Assembly: GCA_031002005.1 (NCBI GenBank)
Contig: JARYHS010009186.1
Span: forward strand, 257,453,199 to 257,517,198
Reading direction: 5' to 3'
Source: Vandiemenella viatica
Taxonomy: Eukaryota; Arthropoda; Insecta; Orthoptera; Morabidae
Length of the DNA: 64,000 nt
Each line of letters opens with the position of its first letter. Positions within the stretch are counted from its first letter, which is position 1. Below, in pieces: positions 58,701-63,703 of this stretch. The notes under the pieces are model-generated. The model had not been told where the DNA came from. It did no database searches and saw nothing but the letters and a program-made list of their open reading frames with translations. Made by a program: the position numbers and the translations under genes.

Positions 58701-60767
58701 CACCGTCTCGCAGGAATAGCACCACCTTCTGTTCGAAGGGAAATAGCAGTGAACAAGGAAAGGAGGAAAGTGAACCATGAAAAATCTCATCCACTATATG
58801 GGTATATCCCTCACAGGCAAAGACTTAAGTCCAGGAAAAGTTTCCTAAGAATATCTCAGGAACTTACAACACAACTGAAGAAGCCAGGTTACAACTATGG
58901 GAAGCTAAGGCTCCCCTTCCGCATGGCTGGGGAAGAGTGTCTGAATCTTTGCCACCTGGTTATGACAAGGGATGGTTGACATGGAAATCTTTGAATAGGC
59001 TGAGATCAGGAGTGGGCAGATCAAAGTGAATTTAGCAAGATGGGGCTATACTGAGATCAGTGATATCAAGTGCGACTGCGGTGAAGACCAGACTGTCCAG
59101 CACATGCTCCAGTGTCAACTGTGTCCAGCATCCTGCTCGGCAGCTGAACTGTATGAGCCTCAGAAAATGCACAAGTGGCTGTTGATTATAATTTGATGAT
59201 TGTGATTGTGTAACTGTATGTTTCTGATACGAAATAAATAAAAACTGACTTGAATGGAGTGTTTCCTCACATGGAAGCAAGGATGTAACCAGATCAGAAT
59301 AAGGGCGTCTGAAGTGCTTATATTAGTAAGACAACTGGAGACAGCCTGCTGCTCTCATATTCCCAATGAGAACATTTGTGATAAGGAAGGCTTGAAAATA
59401 AAGTAGATCTTTAGAAAGTATGTTGTCTTCTCAGTTGCCTGAAAAGTGGTCCCTTGACTATAACCTCTCCAAACATCAGCAAACAAGTGCGCATCACTAT
59501 TTTCAAAATTATGCAGGACATAGGGAATGAGATTATATTGGATAAGATAACACACTGGAATAATATTACAAAAAAATATGAACTTGCAAAAGGGCAGTAA
59601 AATTGGGTTTTGAGGTCAAATTATTATACCCATCACATATTTTTCAGTAATCTGAAGCGAGGAAATGGAATCATGTGAAGAAGACTGGAAAGTAAGAACT
59701 TTACATTGTGGGAGGAGATGCACCTAGTTCAGAACATTCTTCTTAACATGGTTTAGAGACATCTTCTTGAGTTTGTACACCAGCAGCATAATATGTAGTT
59801 TGAACATGTCACAGGTCCAGAACTTCTGTGTAGGATAGGCTTTAATAACACTACATGATGGGCATACAGTGACTCAATAGTAGGAGATATAAACTACCTA
59901 TTTTTTCAGTGGAACAGATTCAAGAAACACCAACAGTGTATGCTGTCAGTTTTAGTGAAAATAAAAGCACCAGTTACTAATTTTGTGTTACTTCTAAATT
60001 GTAATCACAAAATAAGTAAGAGTAAACCATGATGTGTGCCTCCTCAAATCATGAATAGGATTTATACTGGAATATTGTAAAATGTGTTCATGTTTTTGTT
60101 TTAATTGTGATGCTCCTGGCTTCATCTATAGCAAGTGATGGGTTCATTTTACCTTTCCCTCGTTATTCTAATTGATAATGACAAAAGTAGTGGTATGAGG
60201 ATCTAAAAATTAAAATTGTGTTTGATGCTAGGAAAATTGTAAACATTATAATGATATGCATTTAGTTTTTATATTTTTTACTTTCATTTATGCATATCAG
60301 AATGTCGGATTATCAGAATGTATGTTGATGAGGTGGTTGCAGGGTATGTCAAATTATTTAAAAAAAATTATCACAATAAATTAAAAATAAGACACATGTT
60401 TAAACTAAATAAAAAAGTATACCTGTTTTCATGTTTTTAATGGCAGCTTCTTTGAGTGCGGGATTTATCTCATTTGTTGCTATCATGTATTCAACAACCA
60501 GTACATTTGGAGCAAAAAGAATCATATTTTGTTCACCACAACCCATTGGTAAACGAACAAGATGGTTGAGATTCTGTAAGAGAAGAGTTTATTAAGCTGT
60601 ATAAGCACTATTCATAGTTTTATATAGTGATATTAACAAAGTTTTTCTCACCTGCAACGATGGAGCAAGAAGATCACCAACCACACTAATCTCTGCTCTA
60701 GCAGAATCTTCTACAACATTGTTTGGTATCTCCAAGTTCCACCATAGTTTAGAATCATTTGTGAAGT
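17246..60767 (-). CDS. Thioester-containing protein (alpha-2-macroglobulin/C3 superfamily), C-terminal 12 exons
   Basis: Twelve minus-strand exons (60652-60767, 60423-60573, 47830-48068, 47466-47733, 44243-44397, 37016-37228, 36680-36914, 36419-36591, 32190-32304, 29977-30168, 18454-18666, 17246-17412) have GT-AG borders and splice phases that match at every junction, giving 744 residues plus stop. Approximate residues of this fragment: 1-38 pre-thioester strand; 39-325 thioester domain with GCGEQ at 49-53; 326-400 rest of the CUB domain; 400-516 receptor-binding domain; 517-618 polar linker; 619-744 a six-cysteine netrin/C345C-like module. Family members are secreted proteins that bind proteases or opsonise microbes through the Cys-Gln thioester. 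The position aligned by eye with the catalytic His of C3 is Gln. From memory the thioester region resembles CPAMD8/C3 types more than Drosophila Teps, but this was not searched. The N-terminal half, signal peptide and promoter lie beyond 64000. Introns range from 78 bp to 12.4 kb and carry nearly all the transposons here. Confidence 0.93.
18454..18666 (-). CDS. TEP exon k (netrin/C345C-like module, first part)
   Basis: It codes SPSCPICRDSFFENFGSVYC, then a YKLTIRKGG strand and ENNCKCKPLEK. The cysteine spacing CxxC...C...CxC resembles NTR/C345C domains that end complement C3/C4/C5. The acceptor is TTTACAG, the donor GTATGC, phase 1 on both sides. An 11.3 kb intron precedes it. Confidence 0.82.
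19104..19206. repeat. Short hairpin element
   Basis: 26 bp inverted repeats (19104-19129 and 19181-19206; GGATGTAGTCTTCTCG onward) with one mismatch flank a 51 bp centre. It is compatible with a MITE or a structured satellite-like unit. No target duplication was identified. Confidence 0.75.
19640..20868 (-). pseudogene. LINE family C, 5'-truncated RT and 3' end
   Basis: Minus-strand RT begins inside motif A (DCIDHEIVLRKLDHYGV near 20865), followed by motif B ([20 protein letters not shown]), motif C (FADDTSI), the FLGVYIDNKLNWKQHI region and a C-terminus ending SVKEFSS at 19775. One frameshift near 20430 separates the two halves. The A/T-rich sequence left of 19775 is the presumed 3' UTR. 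The catalytic FADD is intact, but the 5' part and endonuclease are missing, as in a typical dead-on-arrival copy. Confidence 0.85.
20932..21146. mobile_element. hAT-type MITE
   Basis: A 215 bp element with 16 bp TIRs (CAGGGGTGGATCCAGG left; CAGGGGCGGATCCAGG as reverse complement right). It is flanked by the 8 bp direct repeat CAGCAGAG at 20924-20931 and 21147-21154. Eight-base duplications and CAGGG-type ends are hAT hallmarks. The interior carries a G15 run and no coding capacity. Confidence 0.92.
21155..22725. other. Unassigned intronic sequence
   Basis: Plus-strand ORFs at 21245-22106 look like chance: no family signature, low complexity, and a G15 tract at 21383-21397. Confidence 0.5.
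22726..25598 (-). repeat. Probable large LTR-like block with GC-rich core
   Basis: In minus orientation it begins TGTAACAGCCC (25598), has a TATA-like GTATATAAGCAG near 24060, a GC- and CpG-rich 23.2-24.2 kb segment, AATAAA motifs near 22745, and then TGCGCCCACATG, reminiscent of a PBS. The plus-strand ORFs at 23173-24214 lie in this GC-rich part and show no protein family. Boundaries are uncertain. Confidence 0.35.
23694..24003. repeat. Tandem duplication of about 165 bp
   Basis: Two adjacent copies begin CTGGTACACTGACGGAC (about 23697 and 23860) and share GGCCCCATTAAC, GTCCGGGCCTTACGCTTCCC and CGCCTCCGACAGTC. Just before it (23563-23608) is a short 14-base tandem, CAGAGACTGACCRC. Confidence 0.85.
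25593..26332 (+). repeat. Solo-LTR-like copy related to 52874-54230
   Basis: The 25960-26332 part matches the reverse complement of 52874-53230 closely: TCTCCACAATCTGCAAACTT, TAAATAAACTTGAAGAATTT, ATATTTGAGGTCATCAAATA, ending GGTATCGGCC...CCTTACA. A TATA-like GGTATAAAACATG lies near 25786. The upstream (U3) part has diverged, and the exact start (TGTTACACTACG at 25593) is a guess. Confidence 0.6.
26333..27189. other. G/A-rich unassigned sequence
   Basis: Purine-rich stretch; minus-strand ORFs in it are low-complexity shadows rich in Pro and Ser. Nothing is recognised. Confidence 0.5.
27190..27480. repeat. Dispersed repeat shared with 63704-64000
   Basis: Both start near TAACCTAAAA, contain AAATAACATTGCAGAT and GAGCTATTT...AACTAGTA, and end CTGAAGAAATAT. 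Orientation is the same and divergence moderate. The other copy looks like an LTR start. Confidence 0.7.
27481..28944. other. AT-rich unassigned intronic sequence
   Basis: This may continue the repeat starting at 27190. No coding signal is seen. Confidence 0.4.
29037..29240 (+). mobile_element. PLE 3' end with hammerhead-like core
   Basis: It starts CCTGATGATAAAGGGCTAGC, a hammerhead-like core with a GGGC/GCCC stem. It then runs through CCCACATCCATCATCTAAAG GTAAGTGGTGG to TTTCATTGTTTCC and a TATATA tract, the same landmarks as the palindromic PLE ends. No protein-coding part is attached. Confidence 0.7.
29977..30168 (-). CDS. TEP exon j (acidic linker)
   Basis: It starts with the split codon completed by AT after a TTTTCAG acceptor and codes a polar, acidic linker (VNVDHDLDVPSGNEGPDPVY) ending ESE in phase 1. 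No domain is recognised. It is supported by open frame, splice sites and phase compatibility with exons i and k. Confidence 0.75.
30640..30775 (+). mobile_element. PLE 3' end fragment
   Basis: TCCTGTTGACAAAGAGCCAA with a GAG/CUC stem and CGAAA is followed by TTTGTGTGTTCACCCC and ACCATCATCTTAGGTAAGTG. It matches the reverse complement of 34741-34880. Confidence 0.7.
31370..32145 (+). mobile_element. Non-autonomous RTE-type repeat
   Basis: It begins ACTAGCTGACCCGGTCACGT and ends TCGGACAAACATCGTGACGC then TTTTATATATATAAGAT, the 5' and 3' ends of a widespread RTE-derived arthropod repeat as known from memory. The 3' motif is present twice (31860-31890 and 32098-32130). A SINE is embedded. Confidence 0.6.
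31670..31860 (-). repeat. tRNA-derived SINE fragment
   Basis: It shares AATCCTGCCGAATACAGGGG, ACTTCACATTACACAGCAAG and CTGTGCCGGAAGTGAAGG with the SINEs at 11160 and 56790. The promoter part is missing. It is nested inside the RTE-type repeat. Confidence 0.7.
32190..32304 (-). CDS. TEP exon i (CC-containing linker)
   Basis: It codes KYSTDAGCCNERLPLPQPE and then an Asn-rich tail (MDEQYTNNSNNT), ending in phase 1 at GTGAGG. It follows the receptor-binding domain and begins a linker not found in simple A2M proteins. The phase match on both sides and the CC motif after 'YST' support it. Confidence 0.82.
32306..33929. other. Unassigned AT-rich intronic sequence
   Basis: A plus-strand ORF at 33329-33568 has no recognisable features. 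No splice-compatible exon of the TEP frame was seen. Confidence 0.5.
33930..34360 (+). mobile_element. PLE 3' end with CUGAUGA core
   Basis: It contains GAAGGTGGGAACTTGCC and CTATATTGAACCACCACTAA (also present near 35205-35225 inside the PLE copy), then ACTGATGAAGAGCTATGGTC (hammerhead-like) and GTGTGTTCGTGTGTTTTTTC with AGGAATCCTCTTCTATGGTA. It closely parallels 63420-63680. Confidence 0.65.
34380..34712. mobile_element. Palindromic PLE-type terminal repeat, second copy
   Basis: Inverted arms (about 34380-34575 and 34594-34712) around an 18 bp centre, the same family as 16131-16454. Both arms hold GACGAAGGG(T)nCCCGAAAA and the CATCCATC end. It lies in a TEP intron, so a long hairpin would be transcribed with the gene. 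Confidence 0.8.
34741..35690 (-). pseudogene. Penelope-like element reverse transcriptase, internally deleted
   Basis: The minus-strand ORF 35114-35677 codes the core of a Penelope RT: VDGVAMDSPLSPSIANFFIE, FYQYIDDTFVVW (YIDD catalytic motif), ITFTMEVEEEDQLPFLDFPI and a GHSVYRKPMHTDLYLNARS segment. In this family a C-terminal GIY-YIG endonuclease would normally follow, but here about 370 bp of non-coding sequence leads directly to the PLE terminus at 34741-34870 (ACCACCACTTACC). The N-terminal RT and the endonuclease are missing, while the RT core has no stop. Confidence 0.85.
36419..36591 (-). CDS. TEP exon h (receptor-binding domain, second part)
   Basis: It codes LRRWEEEDDRVNFYFEEI, then CITFLVVQKTEIENPKAAIV and ends DYYSPEISISK. 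The V(K/Y)LYDYYSP strand is the classic end of the receptor-binding domain. It closes in phase 0 at GTAATA. Confidence 0.92.
36680..36914 (-). CDS. TEP exon g (receptor-binding domain, first part)
   Basis: It reads VSVHYNV, then a TGPVSSVDLCTVQRVKACLR stretch and MAVLEVGMVTGYIPD, the typical start of the macroglobulin receptor-binding (MG8) domain. It ends in phase 1 at GTATGT. The intron to exon f is 101 bp. Confidence 0.93.
37016..37228 (-). CDS. TEP exon f (thioester domain end and CUB part)
   Basis: It starts DTIVGLEALTKFS, continuing directly from FISTQ as in A2M-family proteins. It then codes the second half of the CUB domain with a glutamine-rich stretch (QQQNRLLKQQQ) that looks like a lineage-specific insertion, and ends CAMVQ in phase 0. 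Confidence 0.93.
37690..38135 (+). pseudogene. LINE family D fragment, RT C-terminus
   Basis: It codes KYLGITFNNKLNWAGYIGQV, KILHLMERLMRGCTRAVREL and QELERVQRRAARYV across frameshifts, matching the copy at 54235-55710. Its 3' part resumes at 38935 after an insertion of about 800 bp. Confidence 0.8.
38136..38934. other. Insertion splitting the LINE D copy
   Basis: This segment of about 800 bp separates two colinear parts of one LINE. It contains GTATCAGATTACACTG, also found near 2180. It is possibly a solo LTR or other dispersed repeat; clear ends were not identified. Confidence 0.45.
38935..39150 (+). repeat. LINE family D 3' UTR end
   Basis: It matches 55510-55705: GTGATTGGAATAGGTAAC, GAATTTAAAGTTCAAATTAG, TAGAGGGCAAAAGTAGGTGG, ending TGTTCCATCGCAATTTTA, the family's 3' terminus. 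Confidence 0.75.
39440..39560 (+). repeat. PLE-end-like fragment
   Basis: GTGTGTGGCCCTCCTGCC, then TGGTGAGTGACAGGTTATAT and TTTCCTATCCTATCC, resembling diverged terminal sequence of the PLE ends in 29-35 kb. Confidence 0.4.
39815..39979 (+). repeat. Short gypsy LTR
   Basis: A 165 bp LTR with TGTTATGACTTGC at the start and CAAATAACA at the end (TGTTAT/ATAACA inverted termini), an AATAAA at about 39949, and a PBS directly after. No matching 3' LTR was identified. Confidence 0.75.
39982..39998 (+). other. Primer-binding site (tRNA-Leu-like)
   Basis: TGATGTCAGAAGTAGGA follows the LTR. It resembles the TGGTGTCAGAAGTGGGA PBS that pairs with tRNA-Leu in several insect gypsy lineages, with two G-to-A changes. 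Confidence 0.65.
39999..41110 (+). pseudogene. Gypsy gag relic
   Basis: Plus-strand segments in shifting frames look like a gag polyprotein: ELLVAGSKSGKVAQLEAVI, EDHMEMVNMGDIKGCIQRSK and LAVLTCGKTDLKELLTHALI with VDMAKRMV. Several frameshifts and stops are present. It sits directly behind the LTR and PBS. Pol was not recognised downstream, so the copy is truncated. Confidence 0.6.
41111..44242. other. Unassigned intronic sequence
   Basis: No gene was recognised. A purine tract AAAAGGGGAGG near 41617 resembles a polypurine tract but no LTR follows it. A short CA repeat lies at about 42103-42117. 43323-43360 resembles 35691-35727. Confidence 0.5.
44243..44397 (-). CDS. TEP exon e (end of thioester domain)
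   Basis: It codes GNPSTSLSVEITAYVILSLL and ends GGFISTQ, the conserved motif closing the thioester domain, in phase 0 at GTTAGT. The 3.1 kb intron before it contains the mariner copy. Confidence 0.93.
44616..45899 (-). mobile_element. Full-length mariner element
   Basis: A 1284 bp element flanked by TA (44614-44615 and 45900-45901), with inverted ends sharing GTGTAAATATGAAACCGGAA. The length fits classic mariners. It encodes a degraded transposase on the minus strand and sits in the intron between TEP exons d and e. Confidence 0.9.
44692..45792 (-). pseudogene. Mariner transposase with three in-frame stops
   Basis: One frame from 45792 to 44692. The N-terminus has KTAAESHRILVEAYGERAL and QCFEWFKKFKSGDFDISNED (helix-turn-helix region), then GRPRKKFED and a WLPHELTDRQ-ENRKTTCEM stretch. 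The catalytic triad is visible: D in TGDEKW, D in LLHDNAPSH and, 34 residues later, D in YSPDLALSDYYLF (DD34D). Stops at about 45193, near 45070 and near 45030 break the frame between the first and second catalytic blocks. There are no frameshifts, so decay is mild. Confidence 0.92.
45902..47465. other. Unassigned intronic sequence
   Basis: No coding or repeat signal was recognised beyond AT-richness. Confidence 0.5.
47466..47733 (-). CDS. TEP exon d (thioester domain helices)
   Basis: It reads GGLSDESSSVALTAYVLISL, then the alpha-helical hairpins of the thioester domain (YCLRG, TLAISTYAFAMLG), and ends WWEKL in phase 1 at GTAAATG. A 96 bp intron separates it from exon c. Confidence 0.93.
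47830..48068 (-). CDS. TEP exon c (thioester domain, catalytic-His position)
   Basis: It continues the thioester domain with GYQRELNYRHEDGSYSAFG and SMWLTAFVVKSFSQARKFIF, both strongly conserved family signatures. It ends VFQKDIK in phase 0. Measured from the following GG, the position of C3's catalytic His (IHQEMIGG) is Gln here (codon 47842-47844), about 114 residues after the thioester Cys. Confidence 0.94.
48170..49090 (+). pseudogene. LINE family D endonuclease fragment
   Basis: Plus-strand sequence codes an APE-type endonuclease: LLVNCRSKMNKVIQFGNLID, a (H)KPQVLI-IE-S segment with the catalytic Glu region, KVFILVRKDYYSSLVLVD, MVIIGGNLNLSDVYW (GDFN-like motif altered to GGNLN) and an EAGFTQVV segment. 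Multiple stops. It probably belongs to the family whose RT parts follow from 50645. Confidence 0.7.
49091..50644. other. Insertion-like block within LINE sequence
   Basis: About 1.55 kb lies between two plus-strand LINE D segments. It starts near TGTAAGACGAAAAGCTTG and has a GC-richer part near 50110-50290, suggesting an LTR, but matching ends and target duplication were not found. Confidence 0.35.
50645..51357 (+). pseudogene. LINE family D, linker and RT start
   Basis: It codes a DAARNFYGYVRELRGR-like linker, EILSNWFHDIIKEYHLGMRG, IAGYDILPYLLILFRLSLET, VGKLLERLVGNHIRNDF and the MQDIADEIDEGGQV segment before motif A, with frameshifts. It ends abruptly at 51357, where a reversed copy's 3' tail begins. 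Confidence 0.8.
51358..52052 (-). pseudogene. LINE family D, reversed 3' part
   Basis: The minus strand codes GYKVHLLLERMMTGCTKEVR, FVRPLVEYGGVVWDPHFGYQ and SVTDMIKELD, then the 3' UTR ending at the AATATAATTTAATTGCGATG tail at 51358. The 5' limit near 52052 abuts another tail. Confidence 0.8.
52055..52487 (-). pseudogene. LINE family D, second reversed 3' end
   Basis: It starts with the tail TTAATTTAATTTAATTGCGA and continues through the 3' UTR to the RT C-terminal remnant LEGMQRRAAKFV near 52485. It is directly adjacent to the preceding reversed copy, so two 3' ends are stacked in tandem. Confidence 0.75.
52874..54230 (-). mobile_element. Solo LTR inserted in LINE
   Basis: A 1357 bp LTR in minus orientation, starting TGTAAGCACC at 54230 and ending CCTTACA at 52874, flanked by the 4 bp direct repeat CTTA (52870-52873 and 54231-54234). 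In its own sense it shows a TATA-like TCTATAAAAAAGCC near 53440 and AATAAACTTGAAG near 53110. Its R/U5 half matches 25960-26332. It carries a short tandem (CAGGAACAGACCA-like, 53350-53410). Confidence 0.88.
54269..55279 (+). CDS. LINE family D reverse transcriptase, 336-residue open frame
   Basis: Uninterrupted RT frame: ENYRPISLTSVVGKLMERLI, QHGFRQGYSCESQLVGYMQD, motif A ALDLSKAFDRVSH, motif B MGVPQGSVLGPLLF, motif C RLFADDIMLY, motif D GMKINAKKSQLI and KYLGITFDNKLNWAGHIGQV. The frame ends ERVQRRGC at a frameshift; homology continues to about 55445 (DMIKELEWDSLQDRRRMRRV). All RT catalytic residues (D in motif A, ADD in C) are present. The RT is separated from its N-terminal linker by the inserted LTR, so the copy is inactive. 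Confidence 0.88.
   Translation: MLHTTGLEKCNSSPVHKGGVRNRVENYRPISLTSVVGKLMERLICNHIRNICEERNWFSSRQHGFRQGYSCESQLVGYMQDISDEMDKGGQIDSVALDLSKAFDRVSHKMVVNKVKTIGVDKKVICWVEEFLKGRKQKVRVGNVVSKEVEVKMGVPQGSVLGPLLFIILMNNCVDCLLSEIRLFADDIMLYKRIKTIEDCKQLQGDLDRISNWVGKHGMKINAKKSQLIRYTNKKQKVNYEYKVGKELLAEDLKCKYLGITFDNKLNWAGHIGQVVGKGFKVLHLLERVMRGCTREVKELGYKTLVRPLVEYGSVVWDPHFTYQIQELERVQRRGC
55723..56015 (-). pseudogene. LINE family D, reversed RT C-terminal fragment
   Basis: The minus strand codes SLAFYLKVDYKLVKELLVED, LKCKYL and further frames for GHMDR...VVWDSHFGYQIQE, matching the neighbouring plus copy. It is joined tail-to-middle to that copy at about 55720. Confidence 0.7.
56016..56789. other. Unassigned intronic sequence
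   Basis: Minus-strand ORFs at 56147-56722 have no recognised features. Confidence 0.5.
56790..57056 (-). repeat. tRNA-derived SINE, most complete copy
   Basis: On the minus strand it starts GCAGTGCGGTGGCTCAGTGG (polymerase III A box TGGCTCAGTGG) and has a B-box-like GTCTGAATCCC about 40 bases later, then the body CTTCACCTCTGGCACAGC. The 3' body is shared with 11160-11450 and 31670-31860. Confidence 0.8.
57240..59240 (+). mobile_element. LINE family B, nearly intact 3' two-thirds
   Basis: 5'-truncated non-LTR element: linker (DSHKAWRLLKHLNNDPTKTK near 57310), a frameshift near 57490, the long RT frame 57498-58979, another frameshift, then the C-terminal part (LNRLRSGVGRSKVNLARWGY and CDCGEDQTVQHMLQC) and a stop near 59196. 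It ends in AAATAAATAAAAA at about 59240. Confidence 0.88.
57498..58979 (+). CDS. LINE family B reverse transcriptase, 493-residue open frame
   Basis: Complete RT domain without stops: NGKSAGLDDIRTEQIKHFG, KNFRPVALLCHLYKLLERMI, EQAGFRPGKNCTGQLLNL, motif A VFVDLSAAYDTVNH, motif B NGLPQGSVLAPLLFNIYTND, motif C FVYADDLALV, motif D QLKPNPTKTQV and KYLGVTLDRSLTFRKHC. The thumb/connection region follows (AEYACPVWHSSTHAKQVDIA, then RRLKSRKSF-like residues). The C-terminal CCHC-like CxC...H...C lies past a frameshift at about 58970. Catalytic residues are intact. It is a jockey-like family by general appearance; the clade was not determined. Confidence 0.9.
   Translation: MEELDKAIRNCKNGKSAGLDDIRTEQIKHFGLTTKKWMLQLFNNCMSKCQIPKIWRKSRVIALLKPGKEGNSPKNFRPVALLCHLYKLLERMILNRLLPVVDPLLIPEQAGFRPGKNCTGQLLNLTQFIEDGFEARKVTGVVFVDLSAAYDTVNHQLLLVKFYNLTRNFISKFIATLLQNRRFFVDFQGQRSRWRPQKNGLPQGSVLAPLLFNIYTNDQPIPRKCRSFVYADDLALVSQSKDFESVESTLTNALEDLSRYYSTNQLKPNPTKTQVCAFHLRNKEANRRLKVTWSGVELEHCDTPKYLGVTLDRSLTFRKHCMNSKLKVSSRNNLIRKLAGSQWGSQPETIRTSALALCYSAAEYACPVWHSSTHAKQVDIALNDTCRIITGCLKSTPVEWLHRLAGIAPPSVRREIAVNKERRKVNHEKSHPLYGYIPHRQRLKSRKSFLRISQELTTQLKKPGYNYGKLRLPFRMAGEECLNLCHLVMTRDG
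59241..60422. other. Unassigned intronic sequence
   Basis: No gene was seen. Near 60100-60165, TCTATAGCAAGTGATGGGTT and TTTTACCTTTCCC resemble a diverged PLE end. Confidence 0.4.
60423..60573 (-). CDS. TEP exon b (thioester motif)
   Basis: The exon codes NLNHLVRLPM then GCGEQ (60529-60543), then NMILFAPNVLVVEYM. The Cys and Gln of GCGEQ form the internal beta-cysteinyl-gamma-glutamyl thioester in this superfamily. It starts after a TTACAG acceptor and ends in phase 1 at GTATAC. Only 78 bp separate it from the upstream exon, while the next intron is 12.4 kb. Confidence 0.95.
60652..60767 (-). CDS. TEP exon a (before thioester domain)
   Basis: The first recognisable exon in the window begins after a CAAAG acceptor with 2 bases completing a codon, and ends ...SLQ at a GTGAG donor in phase 0. 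It reads FTNDSKLW...EIPNNVVEDSARAEISVVGD, the strand that precedes the thioester domain in A2M/C3 proteins. The preceding exon must lie upstream of 60767; none was recognised in 60768-64000, so it is probably outside the window. Confidence 0.88.
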
Positions 60768-61589
60768 CTTTGAAAACAAATGGAAATACAATACTTTCTG
60801 CTATTAACAGTTTACAAGAAAAATGTGTTCCATATTACCACATAAACATGTTAAATCACTCCTAAAAGTATTAATTTTTATATTATTATTTCACTATATA
60901 GTCTGTAGCATTCAATTTTTCAGGCAGTCCAATAGAACCAAAGATTCAGTTCAAACAGCAAAAATTAAATCTTTTTCCATAATTTCACATATTCAAGCAC
61001 TGTAAACTTATATTCTGAGTGGAGTGACTGACAGATAAGGGTTATCAAACAGGTTTCAAGGAATTTAATTTACTAATTACATGGCACACTTAGTTTCTAA
61101 CAGAGGACAAAGCATTTAGATAATTCTCTGACACCAACATATTAACACCATAGAGTAGAACCCAACAAATTTATTTATCAAGAAATCCACTCATTCCTTT
61201 AATTCCAAGCTCTGACAATGAATCCACTGGCCATCAGAATGAATGCACACAGACAATTGGTATTCACCCAGAACCCAGACCACCATGTATCTTATCATGC
61301 AACCACTCATGGCACCAACAATTTCAATATGTACTTCACGGTCCACACCATCAGAGTACTCTTGCACAAAAGCAGCATCTCATAACTCACAGGGTGGGAA
61401 CTGGCTTATCAGTACCAACTGGGTACCAGACAACCACCAGGACTAAATTTAAGATAACACCAATCTTCCTCCCCCCTTGTAGGAAAAAAAAACTCTTTAT
61501 TGGGGGAATGGAAATCCCCCTAATGTTCACAAAGTCAATTCTTTCCTATACTTTCTTCTCTGCAATATTTAATTTAATTAGAACGGCCG
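60768..61589. other. Unassigned sequence upstream of the first TEP exon
   Basis: No earlier TEP exon was recognised. 61380-61440 (CAGGGTGGGAACTGGCTTAT, CCAACTGGGTACCAGACAAC) resembles 34055-34110 in the PLE region. A small palindrome GGGGGAATGGAAATCCCCC lies near 61501-61520. Confidence 0.45.
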
Positions 61590-63160
61590 CCAACCCAAAT
61601 GTTTTTAATAATGGGATTTTTAAATTAAGGTTAATATCTAAAGATTGTTCTCAACACAGATTTTAAAGTCCAGTAATTTATTGCTCAAAATTTAAAGACA
61701 TCTTCACTCTGACAACAGAAATAGTTACCAGAAAGACTTCGTTTCCGAAAATTGCAGATTAATGCCACGATAATTACATACACTCCATTAAGACACAATA
61801 AAAAGTTCACTCCACTTGAAACTTCAAACAAAATCATACAAATTGTCAAATTTAAATTATGGAAAAGAAGTTTGTAAATTAATAATCTATTTCAAAAATT
61901 ATAGTTGCCGTCTACAAATATTCCAAGTCCGTTTATTCATGATTGTTCTAACGCGACACCCACACCATGCGACACTGCCATAGCGCTCGCCCACACTTCA
62001 CCCTCTAACCAGTTCGAAACTAATGCGGCCGAGGTCCAGCCTCAGGTATCTTATATAGGCTCTCCCAAGCCTGGTGGGAAATTCCACCCATCTAGCGTCT
62101 CTCCCAGCTCCGCTCACAAAGGCTTTCCCCCCAAGTTTTTCCGATTTTCCTGAAACTTTGTGATTATATAGTAGTTCCTCATCCTAAGCATTTTCTATCC
62201 TTATAAAATTTTTCCTATCTGCTCTCCTTTTGTTGTTATTTTTTTTCCGAAATTAAATAAACCTATTTTCTAGATCTAGTTTCCAAACTATTTGTTTTAG
62301 CGCGAGTGTTCTAATCTTCAGGAATTCTACAGCTTTTGACAATTAATTTGGTATATCTCACTACCTTCTAAAACCCTTTCATTAAAAAGATATCGCCTCT
62401 CAAAGTTTTCAACCCTTCTCGTCAGCCATCATGGAATGCAGAATAATTACTTTGAAATTAAATATCTTATATTGAGAGTGCATTATTTTGATAAAACTTT
62501 CCGCCAAACTTACTTAAAAAAATTGTACTTTCATAAAAATAGGTTGCCTCCCAGATGTTTTACTAGTTTTTTCTTTCCCCTTTGTCAACTTTCATTTCTA
62601 CCCATTCTCGACAACCTGGTTAGCTACGATGCTTTAACCGCTTTCACTTTGGAATTACTTTTAACATATTTCTGCTCAACTCAACGATCTCAAACTGCTG
62701 TCATTATCTTTTCACAGGAAGACCTTTAATCTGACATAATTTTCTTTTGACTACTTATTTTATTCTCGACTTACTATTTTTTCCTTTATTGAAAAAGTAC
62801 CTTAAAATTAGTCATATTAACTCTAAATTCAATTGGAAACCATGTTTTGTACTTCTAAACAAAGATTTGATACTTTCAGCCTGGTATCTTAATTCATTTA
62901 TTACCATTCTTTCATACTTCTATTAACCTGCCGGCTGTTGCGTCATCACTGCCACACCGCGTCTCTGTTCGGACTTAAAGATTGCTCATAACTTCCTTCC
63001 GAAAATTCGTACTACTACCAATGTGAGTCTTACATTCTCCTCTACACCTGATTAGTGTTATCTTTTGGGGGAAATATTACTTTGGGTAACCTACTAAAAC
63101 CGATACCAAACACTCTTCCTTCTCGTTTTCTCAGTTGCCAATAAAGCCAACTACGTTACA
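61590..63160 (-). repeat. Probable LTR with polypurine tract
   Basis: In minus orientation a polypurine tract (GAAGGGGGGGAGGG, 63161-63174) is followed directly by TGTAACGTAGTTGG at 63160. A TATA-like GCCTATATAAGATAC lies near 62055 and a possible end TTAAAAACA lies near 61590. The PPT position suggests a 3' LTR whose internal region was lost or lies to the right. Confidence 0.45.
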
Positions 63161-63419
63161 CCCTCCCCCCCTTCTACCGATCCCCCTCACCTCCTACCTT
63201 TTCTCACAGAACCATTGGTCACCAGAGCCTATCTTTTTATAGTTTGTAACTTCAAAATTTGCTTAATTTTAAATTTCCTAATATTTTTATTTCACAAAGT
63301 TCTCAGCTTTGTGCACATACATACATGGTGTACAAGACAATTTATGACCATCAGCTGACGTCTACTGTGCTTCTGCGACAGGCTCCTATAGACAGGTTTA
63401 TTATTTATTATTATTTTCT

Positions 63420-63690
63420 GGTTTATGCCTTTCTACCCCCACCCTCACCTCCCACCATGTTGTTTTTCCCCCCACCATGAGCTACTGGCCTTGTTGGCTT
63501 ACTCAGTTGGCCCCCAGCCTCTATCATGCAGCCATCTCACTACTATTGAAGAAGGGCTATAGGCTCGAAAACTTTACTCTATGTGTGTACGTGTTTTTCC
63601 GTGTTTCGATGCTGCAGGAATCCTCTTCTATTGTAAGTGGTGGTTTTTTTCCTATACACATTTTTAATAACACACACACATTTATATATA
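63420..63690 (+). mobile_element. PLE 3' end with hammerhead-like core
   Basis: CTATTGAAGAAGGGCTATAG, then GCTCGAAAAC (stem GGGCU/GGCUC), GTGTGTACGTGTTTTTCC and CAGGAATCCTCTTCTATTGT with AAGTGGTGG. It parallels 33930-34360 and ends at a TATATA tract. Confidence 0.7.
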
Positions 63691-63703
63691 TATATAAAGG
63701 GGT

